Source of the DNA: Durusdinium trenchii
Lineage: Eukaryota; Sar; Dinophyceae; Suessiales; Symbiodiniaceae
Direction: 5' to 3'
Length of the DNA: 64,000 nucleotides
Assembly (NCBI GenBank): GCA_963970005.1
Contig: CAXAMN010003836.1
Span: 3,162-67,161, forward strand
Shown here: piece after piece, positions 42,620 to 53,543 of the stretch
How the letters are laid out: each line of letters begins with the position of its first letter
Numbering within the stretch: position 1 is the first letter of the stretch
Notes under the pieces: generated by a model
Databases searched by the model: none
What the model saw: the letters and a program-made list of their open reading frames with translations, nothing else
Told to the model about the DNA's origin: nothing
Translations under genes and position numbers: made by a program

Positions 42620-43500
42620 TCGATAGTACAGGTTCTAGGTTTCGGGGCTGAGCATTGTTCTTGGCAAGGGTGCGTCTTTCGGCATCGCTCGCTTCTCCCA
42701 CCTTGGATGCTTGGTCATTTTTGAGAAGACCTCAATGACTCCAGATGAACCTCCGCAGGTCGTTTGAATCCCATTTTACAGAAAACCACTGGGATTCTGT
42801 AAATAAACCACTCATGAAGAGGTTGTACAAGGGTTTATTGTCTGGGAAAAGGTTCTCTTCATCAAGAGTCGATCTACTCAAAGCTCGATCTACGGCGGCC
42901 CGGACCGGTGAGAGAAGGTGAGAAGGCCAAAGACCTAAGCAAGCTCCGGTCTCCGGTCATATAACAGTGGGATGACCAGAGGAACAGGTTTTCCGCTCAG
43001 TCATGCTGCGATGGGTCAGGGGTCAGAGGTCTTCCAGCGCTGACCATGTCCGCTGAACGCGGACAATTCCCCCAACGGGCGGTGCCACGTTGTTGAGGTA
43101 CTCCAAGAAGTGTGGAGACTTGGCCACTGGCGACAGAGGGTTTGGACCCGGAGGCCATAGGTGACCTCCTGACTGAGCCCGGTCGTAAGGTTGGTTGATT
43201 CATAGAGCGGATAACCGCCAAGTCAAGTGTACTACCAGTAGGACTCAGTAGGCATATGGTACCTGGCACAGACCCCTCCATTCTTTCCAAGGTCGGACAT
43301 CATTGGGTGAGGGGAATTTCAACTGAAACTCCTAATTAGGGTTCCACATCAACTGGCTTCTGTTCTGGTTGTCCAGGAGACTTGTCTTTTCTGGTGTAGG
43401 GTTGTCCAGTGAGGTGACCCCGAACGGAAGCAGCTGGGATCTCCCTGTGTTTGAACATTTTTATCGGGGGGTACGGTATCCCCTAAAAATTGAGACACAG
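42620..43500. other. No gene recognised
   Basis: Neutral DNA. A 97-codon minus-strand frame (42997-43290) is not convincing. Confidence 0.45.
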
Positions 43501-43506
43501 TAAAGG

Positions 43507-43722
43507 ATGTTCGTGAAATCAGGGTGCCGCGCTACCGAACTCGAAACGAGTTTCTGCGCGCTCTGTCAGACACCGCAGATCCTTTTTAGTCAAAAGTTGG
43601 CTAGCTCCAGTCTCATGTGGCCTGAAGCAACACGGAAACTCTACAGGCTTAGCAAGATGAGCCCCGACACTTTTCAGCTCGACTTCATGCGATGTGCATC
43701 TGGATGCCAGCACTATGAGTGA
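43507..43722 (+). CDS. Weak hypothetical ORF
   Basis: 71 codons with ATELETSFCALCQTPQILFS and RKLYRLSKMSPDTFQLDFMR. Moderately protein-like, no family. Another GC-rich patch at 44090-44207 is open in two frames (NGDALRGAKLQELPRRPC or MATPYEVRSSKNCPVDRA) and could be an exon. Confidence 0.25.
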   Translation: MFVKSGCRATELETSFCALCQTPQILFSQKLASSSLMWPEATRKLYRLSKMSPDTFQLDFMRCASGCQHYE

Positions 43723-44753
43723 TCAGCAGCTCCTTTGTCCTAACAAAATTTACACCTGTTCAAGCTCCATCTCGTGGACCTTGCGTATGGGGGTCATGGC
43801 TCTGTGATTTGAGAAAGAGAAAACAGGGGAAGTGGAAGGCCCTGGAAGGCAGTCCTCCAACAGATGGGTCCACATGGAAGCATCGAACCTCCCACAAACC
43901 ATGAGGCATCCATAGAGGATGCAGACACTTGTTCCCCATTGAAGAAGGAAGTCCAACTTCTCTTTTGAGAGCAGCTGGTACTTCACCGTGTTCCTTCAAA
44001 CCTTTGGCCAGAACAAAAGGGTTTCCGACTTTCCGGCTTGCAGGAAGTGCATTTCCCTTTTTGCACGGAACAGAACACGCGGTTTCAACCGCCGCCCCGC
44101 GGTTTAAGCCGCCCATGGCCGCCCTGCGCAATGGCGACGCCTTACGAGGTGCGAAGCTCCAAGAACTGCCCCGTCGACCGTGCACGCGTCGAAAAGCGAA
44201 CAAGTGAACTGGATATGGTCGAAACATGTCGAAACATACAAACAACTGGGTGGTGGTTTTATGTGGTTTCAGATATATTTAAGAGTATTTTCAACCTTTA
44301 CTTGGGATGATGAACTGACTCATTTGTTTCGTTCGTGAGTTGAAACCACCAACCAGAAAACTGTAGAGTGCAATTTGGATGTGCTCTGCGTGACACTCTT
44401 TTGGCCCTCTGTGAGTGAAGCTGATCAGCTGGAGCCAGGTGGAAGATCTGTGCTCCAACGACATGGAACATGATGTCTCCAACGACCATGGTCGGCACGA
44501 GCACCGTGTTTTTCCTCATCGGTCAGACCGGACCGTTTCGGTCGACCAAAGCGACGAACACAGGTCAGACACCTTTGACGCTGGGAGGAACCCCGACCGG
44601 TCCATGGGAGGTTGATCATTGACCGGTCCACCAGGGAGGACGGGTTTTGGGTCAAACACCGAAAGCACACCGACTCTCTGGACTATTCCAAGGTCAGATC
44701 CGCACAGGTCAGTTCTTTGGACTCCTGGAGATTGAACTTTCTGGTCTTTTCAA

Positions 44754-44960
44754 TTGGATCTCTCATCCCTTTTTAATTTATCCATTCCTTTAAAGAACCA
44801 AGCAGCCGGCTGGTTGTTTGGGCCAGGCTATTTGCTGGGCCGATGGTCGGTGAAGAAGCGCTTCGACTATCGGACGGGAGGCGCGCCGTCCAACGCGCCT
44901 CTGAAAACAAAGAAAGATCCGAAGAGATGTGGCGGATCAAGATTTTACTTTTGTTTTTGA
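44754..44960 (+). CDS. Hypothetical exon candidate
   Basis: The frame reads NQAAGWLFGPGYLLGRWSVK then KRFDYRTGGAPSNAPLKTKK, GC-biased in 44810-44930. The minus strand (44773-45135) is open too. Function unknown. Confidence 0.3.
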   Translation: MDLSSLFNLSIPLKNQAAGWLFGPGYLLGRWSVKKRFDYRTGGAPSNAPLKTKKDPKRCGGSRFYFCF

Positions 44961-45139
44961 TGTCCATGAACAATTTTTTTTGCTTTTTTTCCCAAGAACG
45001 TGACACGAGCTGCCAAGCATAGCGAAGCTGAGTGAGTGAAGATGAGTGACACCGAAGCGGTGTCAAGTGACACTGAAGCTTCTTCAAACCAGGTCTTGGC
45101 GGTGTCAAATGATATTTTGTCGATGAGGAAAACACTTCC

Positions 45140-46245
45140 GCAAAGCTAACTCACCTGCTGAGTAGATAAAAGCAAACTCTTAAGAAGGTCATGAAGGCCT
45201 AGGTGGCCATATATGGAATATATGCCTGCTACGACGCCTGAAACCACCCCAGTGTAGGCAATATACGTGGAGTGGCAGGATTTTCAGGTTCACCTTGCAT
45301 GTGAGCCATCGAAACAAGCTTCGACACACTGGAAGACGAAACATGTTGAGGTCAGCTGTCGGAAAGACTGGATGATCAAAACATCTTATGGGATGAGTCA
45401 AAACCTAGAGAGCTGGTCCACCATGCAGCTTGACCTCGCAGGTAGGTCAACCAAGGTTCAAACTATCCTGGTTTTGACTCACAGCCATATTGCTAAAGAG
45501 CTGCGCCACGCTGCCCTGTGAGGGCCCCGAAACAGCATGGCACAACGTGCTCTGGGGACACATCGGAAAGAGCTCCCATGTTCTGCCCTGGTGGTTCGTC
45601 CAGGTTCCCCTGAAGCTTTCACTGAAAACCGCCGGACAGGCTGACAGCCTCTTCCAGAACAACATAAAAACCAAATAGAAACTGGCAGAAGACCTGGTGA
45701 TGGGCAAGCGCCTTCCAAACAACTCCTGGTGTGTTTTGCTTTTTAAACGGCTACCTCAAGACCTATTCCTGACACACCCTTGACAGGTTCTCCAGTTCTC
45801 CACCTTGCTTCCGCCAATCACACATTTGACCTGACATCCAGTGTGGATTGAAACCAACCCTAATTGTGCCTCAAAGGGAGTCTTTTGATAGGCACAATTA
45901 GAGTCCTCCGTTGCATGGCCTGAAAACGGACACCGCGATCCATGTCACGACATGAACCAACGACCATTCCCCATGTGTTTGGCACTGAACATCCCGCCTG
46001 GAAATTGCCCCAGACATCAGGAAATGCTCAAAATGGTGCCCAACATATAATATATAGATATAGAACCTCACATGCCTTTGCATGCGGCTCTTGGTCTGGA
46101 GTCTACTTCTCTCTTCGCTCCAGGTGGCCGTGGCGAGCTGAGTGGCATCGCCAGCTTCGAGCCCTGTGCCGAGCGCCCTGAGGCGGGAGAAGCACCGGTG
46201 TAAAGAGGCGACCGGAGCGGCGACACCGGGTGAAGATCTTCCAGC
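45140..46245. other. No firm gene
   Basis: Apart from the hairpin at 45861, only a small GC-rich patch at 46120-46200 (GRGELSGIASFEPCAERPE) is coding-like. No repeats of note. Confidence 0.4.
45861..45900. repeat. Short hairpin
   Basis: TAATTGTGCC (45861-45870) and GGCACAATTA (45891-45900) are exact reverse complements with a 20-base loop that also pairs partly (TCAAA with TTTTGA). Confidence 0.85.
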
Positions 46246-46247
46246 CC

Positions 46248-46322
46248 CTTGTAGCGTCCTTGCTCCTAGAAGCGATGCCAGGAGCCCCTAGTAGCGTGCT
46301 AGTAGCGTCCTTGCTCCCAAGT
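46248..46322 (+). repeat. TAGTAG-type repeat
   Basis: TAGCGTCCTTGCTCCTAGAA, GCGATGCCAGGAGCCCCTAG and TAGCGTGCTAGTAGCG units, as in the copies at 47073 and 63462. Confidence 0.8.
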
Positions 46323-46878
46323 ACACTGTAGACGATGTCTTGAGTCTGACTCGACTGTAGACGATCAATGAGGGCTCCCGCAGCCTCACAATAGAAGTTC
46401 CTGAAAGGATCCGGCCACCCTCGTTAATCACCAGTCTGTTGTAGAAAGGAATCAAATCATCCAGGTGAGGGCATCTGTGTAGGTTTAATCAGAAGATCTT
46501 TGGTTTGCTCAGGTGGGGAGTGAGGCACGAATGTGTGAACGAATTTCATCTCCCAAGATGATTGCATGTATGTAGTTGTTTTGCAGTTTGTCAGGTGAGG
46601 TGATCGAAAGAAAGGAGAGCAGATACCCGAAGGGAGTTTCTTGGCACACTCTGCTCCTCTTTTTTTTTCCATTGTCAGCATGGGGGCATGTTGCTTCCTC
46701 TTCTGGTTGTGTTGCTTTATAACGAAGGCAGACTGATTGACTGAGGACTTTGCAGAATACATACACCAGCACCTTCCAACCGTTCTCCAAAGAGGAGACT
46801 CTGGAGGCTTTTGCAGACTTATATAAATAGTCGCATGTGGTGATCTGTTGGAGGGTCCGGGTATATTGTATTATTCTC

Positions 46879-46895
46879 ATATATATATATATATA
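46879..46895. repeat. (AT)n microsatellite
   Basis: About eight AT units. The surrounding 46.3-47.0 kb has no convincing gene. Confidence 0.85.
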
Positions 46896-47072
46896 ACTAT
46901 ATACCAGGACCTTCAAAGTGACCTTTTGAGATCCTAGAATGAGGTCATCGTATAGATGTTTCCCCTGAGAAGTCCACGTGCAACTTTGAGTCTCCAAAAC
47001 AAAAGGCAGAACTGGCCCTTTCCACGGTGCTGTAGGACTCGCTCCAAAGACGAATGTAGACAGATCCCCATC

Positions 47073-47170
47073 CTAGTAGTGAGAATGCTCTTAGTAGCGA
47101 TGCCAGGAGCCCCTAGTAGCGTCCTTGCTCCTAGTAGCGATGCCAGGAGCCCCTAGTAGCTTCTTGTTAG
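47073..47170 (+). repeat. TAGTAG-type repeat
   Basis: Two full rounds of TAGTAGCGATGCCAGGAGCC, CCTAGTAGCGTCCTTGCTCC, ending in CTTCTTGTTA. It lies 40 bases upstream of the next putative exon. Confidence 0.85.
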
Positions 47171-47209
47171 ATCCCCATCCTGATCAAGCCGCAAGCGTTC
47201 TGCCCCTAG

Positions 47210-47295
47210 GTTCTCATGTACGAGGAGCGAGGCGCGCAGTGCATGCAGCACCAGTGCGGCAGAGTTGGTGTCGCCGCGGCGGAAAAGTGGAACTC
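47210..47295 (+). CDS. Hypothetical short exon
   Basis: After a CCCTAG acceptor (AG/G) the frame reads VLMYEERGAQCMQHQCGRVG then VAAAEKWN, with clear coding pattern, running to a TAG at 47329-47331 unless spliced earlier. No family recognised. Confidence 0.4.
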
Positions 47296-47587
47296 TTCTT
47301 CACCCCTGTAGAGGTTTGGGGGTGCAGGCTATACCATATAATTTTGCACACCTGGTTGCCCAGAAGACAAAAGGGCTATGAGAGCATTGCCAAGTGCAGA
47401 CGAGTTTTCTGCTCTGTGTTCTTTCTTTGAGTGTACCTTTGAATTTGCATAGAAAACCTGGCGTGGCTCAAACCTGGCGTTTTTCGTCATATTGGAAGTT
47501 GACCACTTGCAGCGCCGGAACAGTTCTGAAACGGCCCTACACTGTCCATCACTGCCGTCACTGGGTGCTCGCTTGATTGACGCGCAG

Positions 47588-47688
47588 GCACTATGAGCCT
47601 GGAGGGCCTTCCCAAGCCCGTGGAGGACCGGGGACCACAGTGGGACCGCCGATCCGACGAGAGGATTCGGAGGGTCCGTGCTTCGTAG
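47588..47688 (+). CDS. Hypothetical exon with ATG
   Basis: After GCGCAG (AG/G) the frame contains MSLEGLPKPVEDRGPQWDRR then SDERIRRVRAS and a TAG. Strong codon bias and charged composition. A second frame (47577-47780) becomes protein-like from EDSEGPCFVESEVVQSWNQE, so the exon may end earlier or switch frame through a splice. Unknown function. Confidence 0.4.
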
Positions 47689-48504
47689 AGTCGGAAGTGG
47701 TCCAAAGCTGGAACCAAGAGAAGCGCGGTGGTCAAAAGCACCTCAAAGAGAAGGTCAATTCGGAAGGCATTGGAAGATGACTTGGTGTTACCTGTGGCCT
47801 ACGATGTCGGGAAGTCATGATCCCAATGAAAGAAACCTCACGAAACATCCATTCTTGAAGGCTTCAACTCTTTCTTCCTCCATGGAGCTCCTCCCTCTTT
47901 CGGTTGCCTTCGTGCCAAGGCCTACCGGCTCTACTGCTTCAACACTGGTGTGTGGCCAGTGGAGGCAGAGTCGGCGGCTTTCACACTTCACCGTCTGATA
48001 TTCCTTCTTCAGGGATTGAGTCGAGTCTCAAATCCATGGTTCTTGGTGGACACAACCAGTTCTTGATATCTAAATATATATATATATATGTGGGTGGTTG
48101 ACTCAGGGGCCCATGTGGGCATTTCTTCTAGGCCCATTTGTCCTGTTTGGGTACCTCCGTCGGCCAGGTCTACTTCGTGGATGCTGGGGGACCCCAATTC
48201 CTACCGAGCGCCGGTAGGCAAGATTTCATAACGTGTAGCCTCGGCGTGGTGTGGTTCTGGCAGATGTCATGGTATGGTTCTATGATGACTCACGAATCTG
48301 GACCTCTAGAAAAGAATCTCTGCATGTTGGCCAGTTTTCCAGACGTTTTGGCCAGTTCTGGTGGTACTACGTGGCACTTCTTGTATGGACGCCGCAACTG
48401 TCGCTTGTGCAGCGACCCTGGGTGGAGATGTTTTGCGGGACCCCCAAAAGACAAATTGAGTTCTTTTGACTAAGCCTGGGCATGCTTGGCATACTGGAAC
48501 ACAG

Positions 48505-48645
48505 ATGAATACAGGGCTCGGGAACAGCGGCTCGGATGCGACGTTCGCTGAGGATCCCACGAAGAAGCACCTTCCCTCTTTGCTGCCCGAGCTCCCTGCG
48601 CCTGGGCAAAGGGAGCAGAGACCCGTGGCACAGGCCTCTTCATGA
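48505..48645 (+). CDS. Small 46-aa ORF
   Basis: ATG-to-TGA, 46 codons: MNTGLGNSGSDATFAEDPTK, KHLPSLLPELPAPGQREQRP, VAQASS. GC-ending codons, acidic then proline-rich. A longer frame (48536-48754) overlaps but is basic and less natural. It could be a first exon. Confidence 0.32.
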   Translation: MNTGLGNSGSDATFAEDPTKKHLPSLLPELPAPGQREQRPVAQASS

Positions 48646-49481
48646 ACAGATCCTGTCTTTGCGACAATGGTTGGTTGGTGTGTGTTTGTGTGTGATGCTG
48701 GACGGTCCTTGTGTGTTGGACGGTCCTTTCATGTCCTTTCTACTCCCCTTCTAGGATTTTACACTCCATATTTGGGGTGCTCTCTTCATGAAGAGTCCAC
48801 AGCTATGGGCTTTTTCTATGGAGGTATCTTCTCTTCCACACCAGCTCATGAGCTGCTTCGGTCGATTCGGGCCGGAAGACGACGGCTTCCTGCAAACCCA
48901 GTGCCAACCAGAAACATCAAACACAATGATACAACATGGACGTATCCCCAGGCCCAGCCACTTTCCTGTCGATAAGGAATTCCCGTGCCGGTGGGTGCTC
49001 AGAATTGAATGATAAGACCCCAAGAGCAATGGAACGGCAAATTACAAGATAAAACAACCATCAAAAACAGTACATTTACATGTAAAAATGCACTTAGACC
49101 TGCACTTTTTATATGGTTTTGTGTTTCTGCTCCGGGGACGGGGTAGTCCATACGGACCGGACGACCTCTTAGACTCAGTGAGCCGAGACTCGACTGGGGG
49201 AAGAAAGGCTTTGACTCAGAGGTTCACCCTGTAAAAGGAGATGAATTACCTCGATCTTCCAACTGTGCAAGCATTTTTTTGGTTGCCATTTCATCCATCA
49301 GCAAACAGGCCAGGGGTGGTACTGACAGAAATGTGGGTCAATTTTCCAGTCCCATATGGAGTGTTTGGGTATGAATCCCACCAGAGGAGTCCCTTCATGG
49401 AGGGCAGTTGATGTGTGGATTGTCGATTGTGACAAAGTGTGCTCTTTTACAGCCCGCTCTGCCCCCTACTACTTATATACA

Positions 49482-49507
49482 TAATTAAGTAGGCGCCTAC
49501 TTAATTA
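49482..49507. repeat. 26-bp perfect palindrome
   Basis: TAATTAAGTAGGC followed by its exact reverse complement GCCTACTTAATTA, with no loop. It sits in a TAGTAG-like context (CTACTACTT, CTAGCTACTT) and may be a collapsed inverted copy of that repeat family. Confidence 0.9.
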
Positions 49508-49626
49508 ATGGAGTAAACTCCTAGCTACTTGGACGCTACTACCTAGGACGCAGGTTGGCGCTTGCACCAATGATTTGGTTCCTAGATGTTTAGGGAAACT
49601 TAAAGGGACAGCTTTACTTTAAGTGG

Positions 49627-49694
49627 TCCCTGATTGGTATTCGGAATTTTTTCTCGAAGGGGATTTTCCACTTCCATGAGTATTCCAGGGAGTT
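49627..49694. mobile_element. Short copy (F) of the palindromic MITE
   Basis: CCCTGATTGG then a short middle and GATTTTCCACTTCCATGAGT, ATTCCAGGGAG. The right arm is clear; the left arm is reduced. Probably internally deleted. Confidence 0.5.
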
Positions 49695-49764
49695 TAAGGG
49701 TTTTTGGAGAGGTGCGTGAATTCGTGCCACAGATGATTTGTGCATTGGTTCCTCAAACCGTGAG

Positions 49765-49865
49765 CGCTCAATAATGACTCTGTAGCACTAAATTGTGCTT
49801 TAGTGGCCCGGCCGGAAGGTCTTCGTCGTTCACGGACACACGGACTCTGTAGCACATTAACACAA
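49765..49865 (+). repeat. Direct repeat GACTCTGTAGCAC
   Basis: GACTCTGTAGCACTAAATT and GACTCTGTAGCACATTAA occur about 77 bases apart on the same strand. Confidence 0.75.
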
Positions 49866-51715
49866 CGAATGAGGACCGGAATACTCCCATTGACCCAGTC
49901 AACCACCCAGTCAGTCGGCACATATACCAGACGTGGGGTGTCTGGGTTTGGGTCTGTCTGAAACTGAGTTCTACTCCCTTTCATCAAAGTCTACGGAGAC
50001 CGAGTCTTGGTGTTCAAACACAGCGGAGGAGACCGACGTGGCCTTCTTGTACTGTACTGCTTCTTCGGTCAGATGGCTTGCACATCACTCGCAAAGTAGA
50101 TCTGCAGCATGGAGACTCTGAAACATGTCGTTGGATAATTTGATTGGATACAGGCTGCTCCATATAATATACGGCTGCCAGTCCGGACGGCCCCTATTAT
50201 ATAGCTGTTCCATAGTTTTGCTTGTGCGAATGAGGTGTGGGGATACTTTAAGGGCTCTCACACCGATTGACCACTTTTAGATCAGAATTCAAGAGGGACC
50301 ATAACAACTTCACCCCAAACTCTTGGATTGAAGTATTTCCTTGGCCGCTTTTTTTCAATCTAAATCTAATGCTTGTCTTCCAGGTGCATACCTCCTTCTT
50401 CGTCCCACTCTCCTTTGATGCAGGCCAGGGAAATGTGTATGGCAAGACTGCAGTGCTTGGATGCTTCTAAGCCCATCAGTGGCATAAAACCCAATGACAA
50501 TCCGGTGGCAGATGACCGGATGCTTGGATGTACAGAAAAGACTAGAGTCAGGTGCTTCTGTGGACTGTCCTCTTTCGCATTCTTAGGGCCTTAGTCCTTT
50601 TGGTTTTTAAGGGATTTCTTACTAAACCACTAAAGGTTAAACCCTCAGCAATGGACCGGGCTGGCGGCTGGACAGCCAAGTTCTATAGCGATTGATTTTC
50701 AAATTGGACGGAGCAGGCCTTGGCACGTTTTGGGTTGCCTCACACCCCTTTTTTCCAGGCTGCCTAGGGCCGACAGGCACCCACGAGTATCGGGTCCTTC
50801 AAGCACAAGGTTCATGTTCCACGTTCTCCAAGGGGGGTGGTTCCGATGATGGGACTGGAGCCCCACCGGTCCTTGCGGACCGGTCAATACTGTCATATCT
50901 GGCATATTTATACCTACACTTTGGTGGTTCACCCGGGGTTCACCGGGTTTGCGGCATGGAGGCATCGATTAGATGGTGATGGAGTGTTTGTTTCCACGTG
51001 AGCATGTCATATATATATATATATATGTCTTGGAAGCGAACTTGAACATGCCAGGTGGAAGCGGACATGCAAGCTTTCAACATTTATGTGTCGAAGACCT
51101 GTACAGTTGCTCGTCGAAAGGGTGGATTGGTCAGAGCAGTCATGACATACTACTGGTAGCAATGTTGACCGGTTGCTGTAGTATCCGGGCCTTGTATTCT
51201 TATACCACCGCTAAGAAGGTCCTTTGGCGATGATTCATGCTTGCTGTGGTGTTTGCACGCCGCAGGAAGGTTGATGAGGGTGACTCAGTTCCGGTCAGCA
51301 AGATCAGCTCCAGGTATATAACTACAGAGAAGCACCCTGTGATGGTTTGGAGGTGTTGCTTGGCGCGACCAGATACCCTGCAAAAGAAGCTCTGGCCACC
51401 CTTTTGTGGAAGCCAATTTTCTGGGTCATTTTTCGGATGTTGTGATCGCAGGAGGTTGACTTTAAGCTGTTGGGGTCGACACCAAAAAGCCAAGGAAGTG
51501 GGATAGTTTGGAATTGGAATGGAAGCTGGAGCTCCTATGACTGTAGTTTCTCCGTGCTTCTCATCATGATCAAAGCCTCCTACTGTAGGGGCTTACCAAT
51601 GCTTCTCATAGATCGCTGCGGATCAATAATCAGGACGAAACATATACTGTATCCTTCATCATCCTTCCATCTTCATCCCCTTCCCCACTGGCTTTCCATT
51701 TCAATCACTCCGAGC

Positions 51716-51880
51716 TCGCTCCTCCGAGCTCGTCCAGCTCCTGTCGCCTTCAGGTGGACACTTTCGCGCCCTGTCGCCGGAGAGCTTCGAATGGAACTGG
51801 TCGGTGGAAGGCCCTCAGAAGGCGACACGCACGACGAGCCGAGCGCAGGGAGCCGAGCGAAGCGAAGCGAAAAGGAGTAG
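51716..51880 (+). CDS. Hypothetical C-terminal exon
   Basis: The frame reads LLRARPAPVAFRWTLSRPVA, GELRMELVGGRPSEGDTHDE, PSAGSRAKRSEKE, then TAG. GC3 is strong. The tail (AAGCGAAGCG-type repeats) is low complexity. Another plus-strand frame begins after TTCAG/GTGGACAC. No family. Confidence 0.33.
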   Translation, partial: SLLRARPAPVAFRWTLSRPVAGELRMELVGGRPSEGDTHDEPSAGSRAKRSEKE

Positions 51881-51904
51881 TGGAGTGGGAAGGGGTCCTA
51901 TGTG

Positions 51905-52810
51905 AGTACAGTTTTGATGGGGTGCAGTGGGAAGGGCTCAGCCTGACAGAAGCACCTCAATCCGCATTCAGTTTGGCAGGATGGTGCCATTAGCGCAACG
52001 TACCAGCGTGTGGAATAAAACAGCCATGCCCGTTCGAGTATGCATGGGAGGCTTTCGCCAGGGCACGGAACCCGCATCGCGGAACTGCAGCCTTCCATTG
52101 TTCAGCAGAGGTGTGCCACTCGTTACCAACCCAGACCATCCAAAGGGCGTCCTAGCTGAAGATCCTGGATAGCGACGCAAGGTAGTTCAGTCCGGATGGG
52201 AATGGATTGGAGCACTCCAAGGCATTTTTCAGGACACCCTGTCTATGACCTGGTGCAGAAGGGGAGTCGTACACCAAAAGGATGGTAATGGAACCAAACT
52301 AGGAAACTCTCTCTGAGGAAGACATCTCAAAGAAAACAACTGTTGTGGTTCTGATCCACACCCTAAAAATCTCCCCTTCTCACTAGTCCTACTATATCTC
52401 ACCTACCAATTTGGCTACCGGGGTGTCCCAAGACAACCACACCGGAAAGGGCTCCATTGCCACCCTTCTGGATGGGGTTTCAAGACACTTGGCCCTAGAT
52501 GGCCATCTCTGGGGTCTGCTGGGGTGAATGAGATATCTTTGGGGATCCACTGCCATCTTCTCCGGTAGTTGGACTATGTTGGACCCTCCAAGACCGACTG
52601 CCTACATCAAAGAGTCGAACACTGCTCACATTCTCAGAGGGTGGCGGTGGATCCATCACCCAGGGGGATGCCAGTTACCACTAAAGCTGGCAACGAGTGG
52701 GTTCCCAAGACTAGATCCATAGGCCATAGACCGAACGAGGGCCCCTGGCTCCTTATGTAGTGGCTGCCTAGGATCCACTCCAAGACGCGACTCTGTGTGG
52801 GTGCTAGGAA
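51905..52810. other. No gene recognised
   Basis: Neutral DNA. ORFs of 60-80 codons on both strands without motif. Confidence 0.45.
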
Positions 52811-52815
52811 CGAAG

Positions 52816-52835
52816 CTGACCGCGCGCGCGGTCAG
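52816..52835. repeat. 20-bp perfect palindrome with (CG)5 core
   Basis: CTGAC, five CG units, GTCAG: exactly self-complementary. Alternating CG of this length can adopt Z-DNA in vitro. Confidence 0.9.
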
Positions 52836-53003
52836 ACCAGTCGGGAATGGTTAGTTTTGGACCGTCCAAATGGTCCTCCCAGATAGTTCAGCAGACTGAA
52901 GCATTGATGACTCAGAAAGCCTTTTGGATCTTTTGGGTTTCTGAGTCTTCCACTCTTTCTACGGTTTTCAGCCGAGTGCCTGGCATAGCCGAGTTTCTGA
53001 AAG

Positions 53004-53459
53004 ATGTCTTGCCCCAAAGACAGTCTCTACCTGTTCATGACATGTGACATGTGGCAACAACACAGTGGTCTTAGGAAGTTCTCTTCATGTAGAGATCTGC
53101 TCAGAACCCACGGTGCTGTTCGTTCCATGCCACCTGCTGTTCGGTGGCCAAAAGTCGAACAGATCTCCGGGACTCGGGGACCGCCCACCGTGTGGTTTGG
53201 CTCCAAGTTTGAACAGATCCCAGCCCGACCCCGTTTGAGATCCGCGGAGAATCGCCTTGAGAGCTCCGCGGTCGGGATGGCGGCAGAGCTTGGGTCAGTT
53301 GGGCCATATTACCTCTTCACGGAGAAGAACACTTTTTTGGAGATTCGCATGCTAGAGGACCGTTGGTTTCACTCTTTGGAGTCAATTTTTTCACATCGCA
53401 AAGCGGCGTGGTGCATCCGGTCCTGGTGCCCAAGGGATTTCCATTTCGCTCGTCTCTAG
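53004..53459 (+). CDS. Weak hypothetical ORF upstream of zinc-finger gene
   Basis: A 151-codon frame with some protein-like parts (FEQIPARPRLRSAENRLESS, AVGMAAELGSVGPYYLFTEK). It might hold the first exon of the CCCH gene, since an ATG at about 53277 begins MAAELGSV, but no splice match was established. Confidence 0.25.
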   Translation: MSCPKDSLYLFMTCDMWQQHSGLRKFSSCRDLLRTHGAVRSMPPAVRWPKVEQISGTRGPPTVWFGSKFEQIPARPRLRSAENRLESSAVGMAAELGSVGPYYLFTEKNTFLEIRMLEDRWFHSLESIFSHRKAAWCIRSWCPRDFHFARL

Positions 53460-53543
53460 CTGCTACCCCAATTGGTGATTTCTGGCGCAAAGCCATCCCG
53501 TCTCTTTGGATCTCTTTGTTGGACGCCCGTTGCTTCCCTTCAG

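Larger units (their letters stand above)
48680..51700. other. Gene-poor stretch
   Basis: Three kilobases with only small ORFs (for example plus 50692-50979), (TA)n runs near 51010-51026, direct repeats near 49765-49865 and the palindrome at 49482. No frame with persuasive codon use. Confidence 0.4.
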
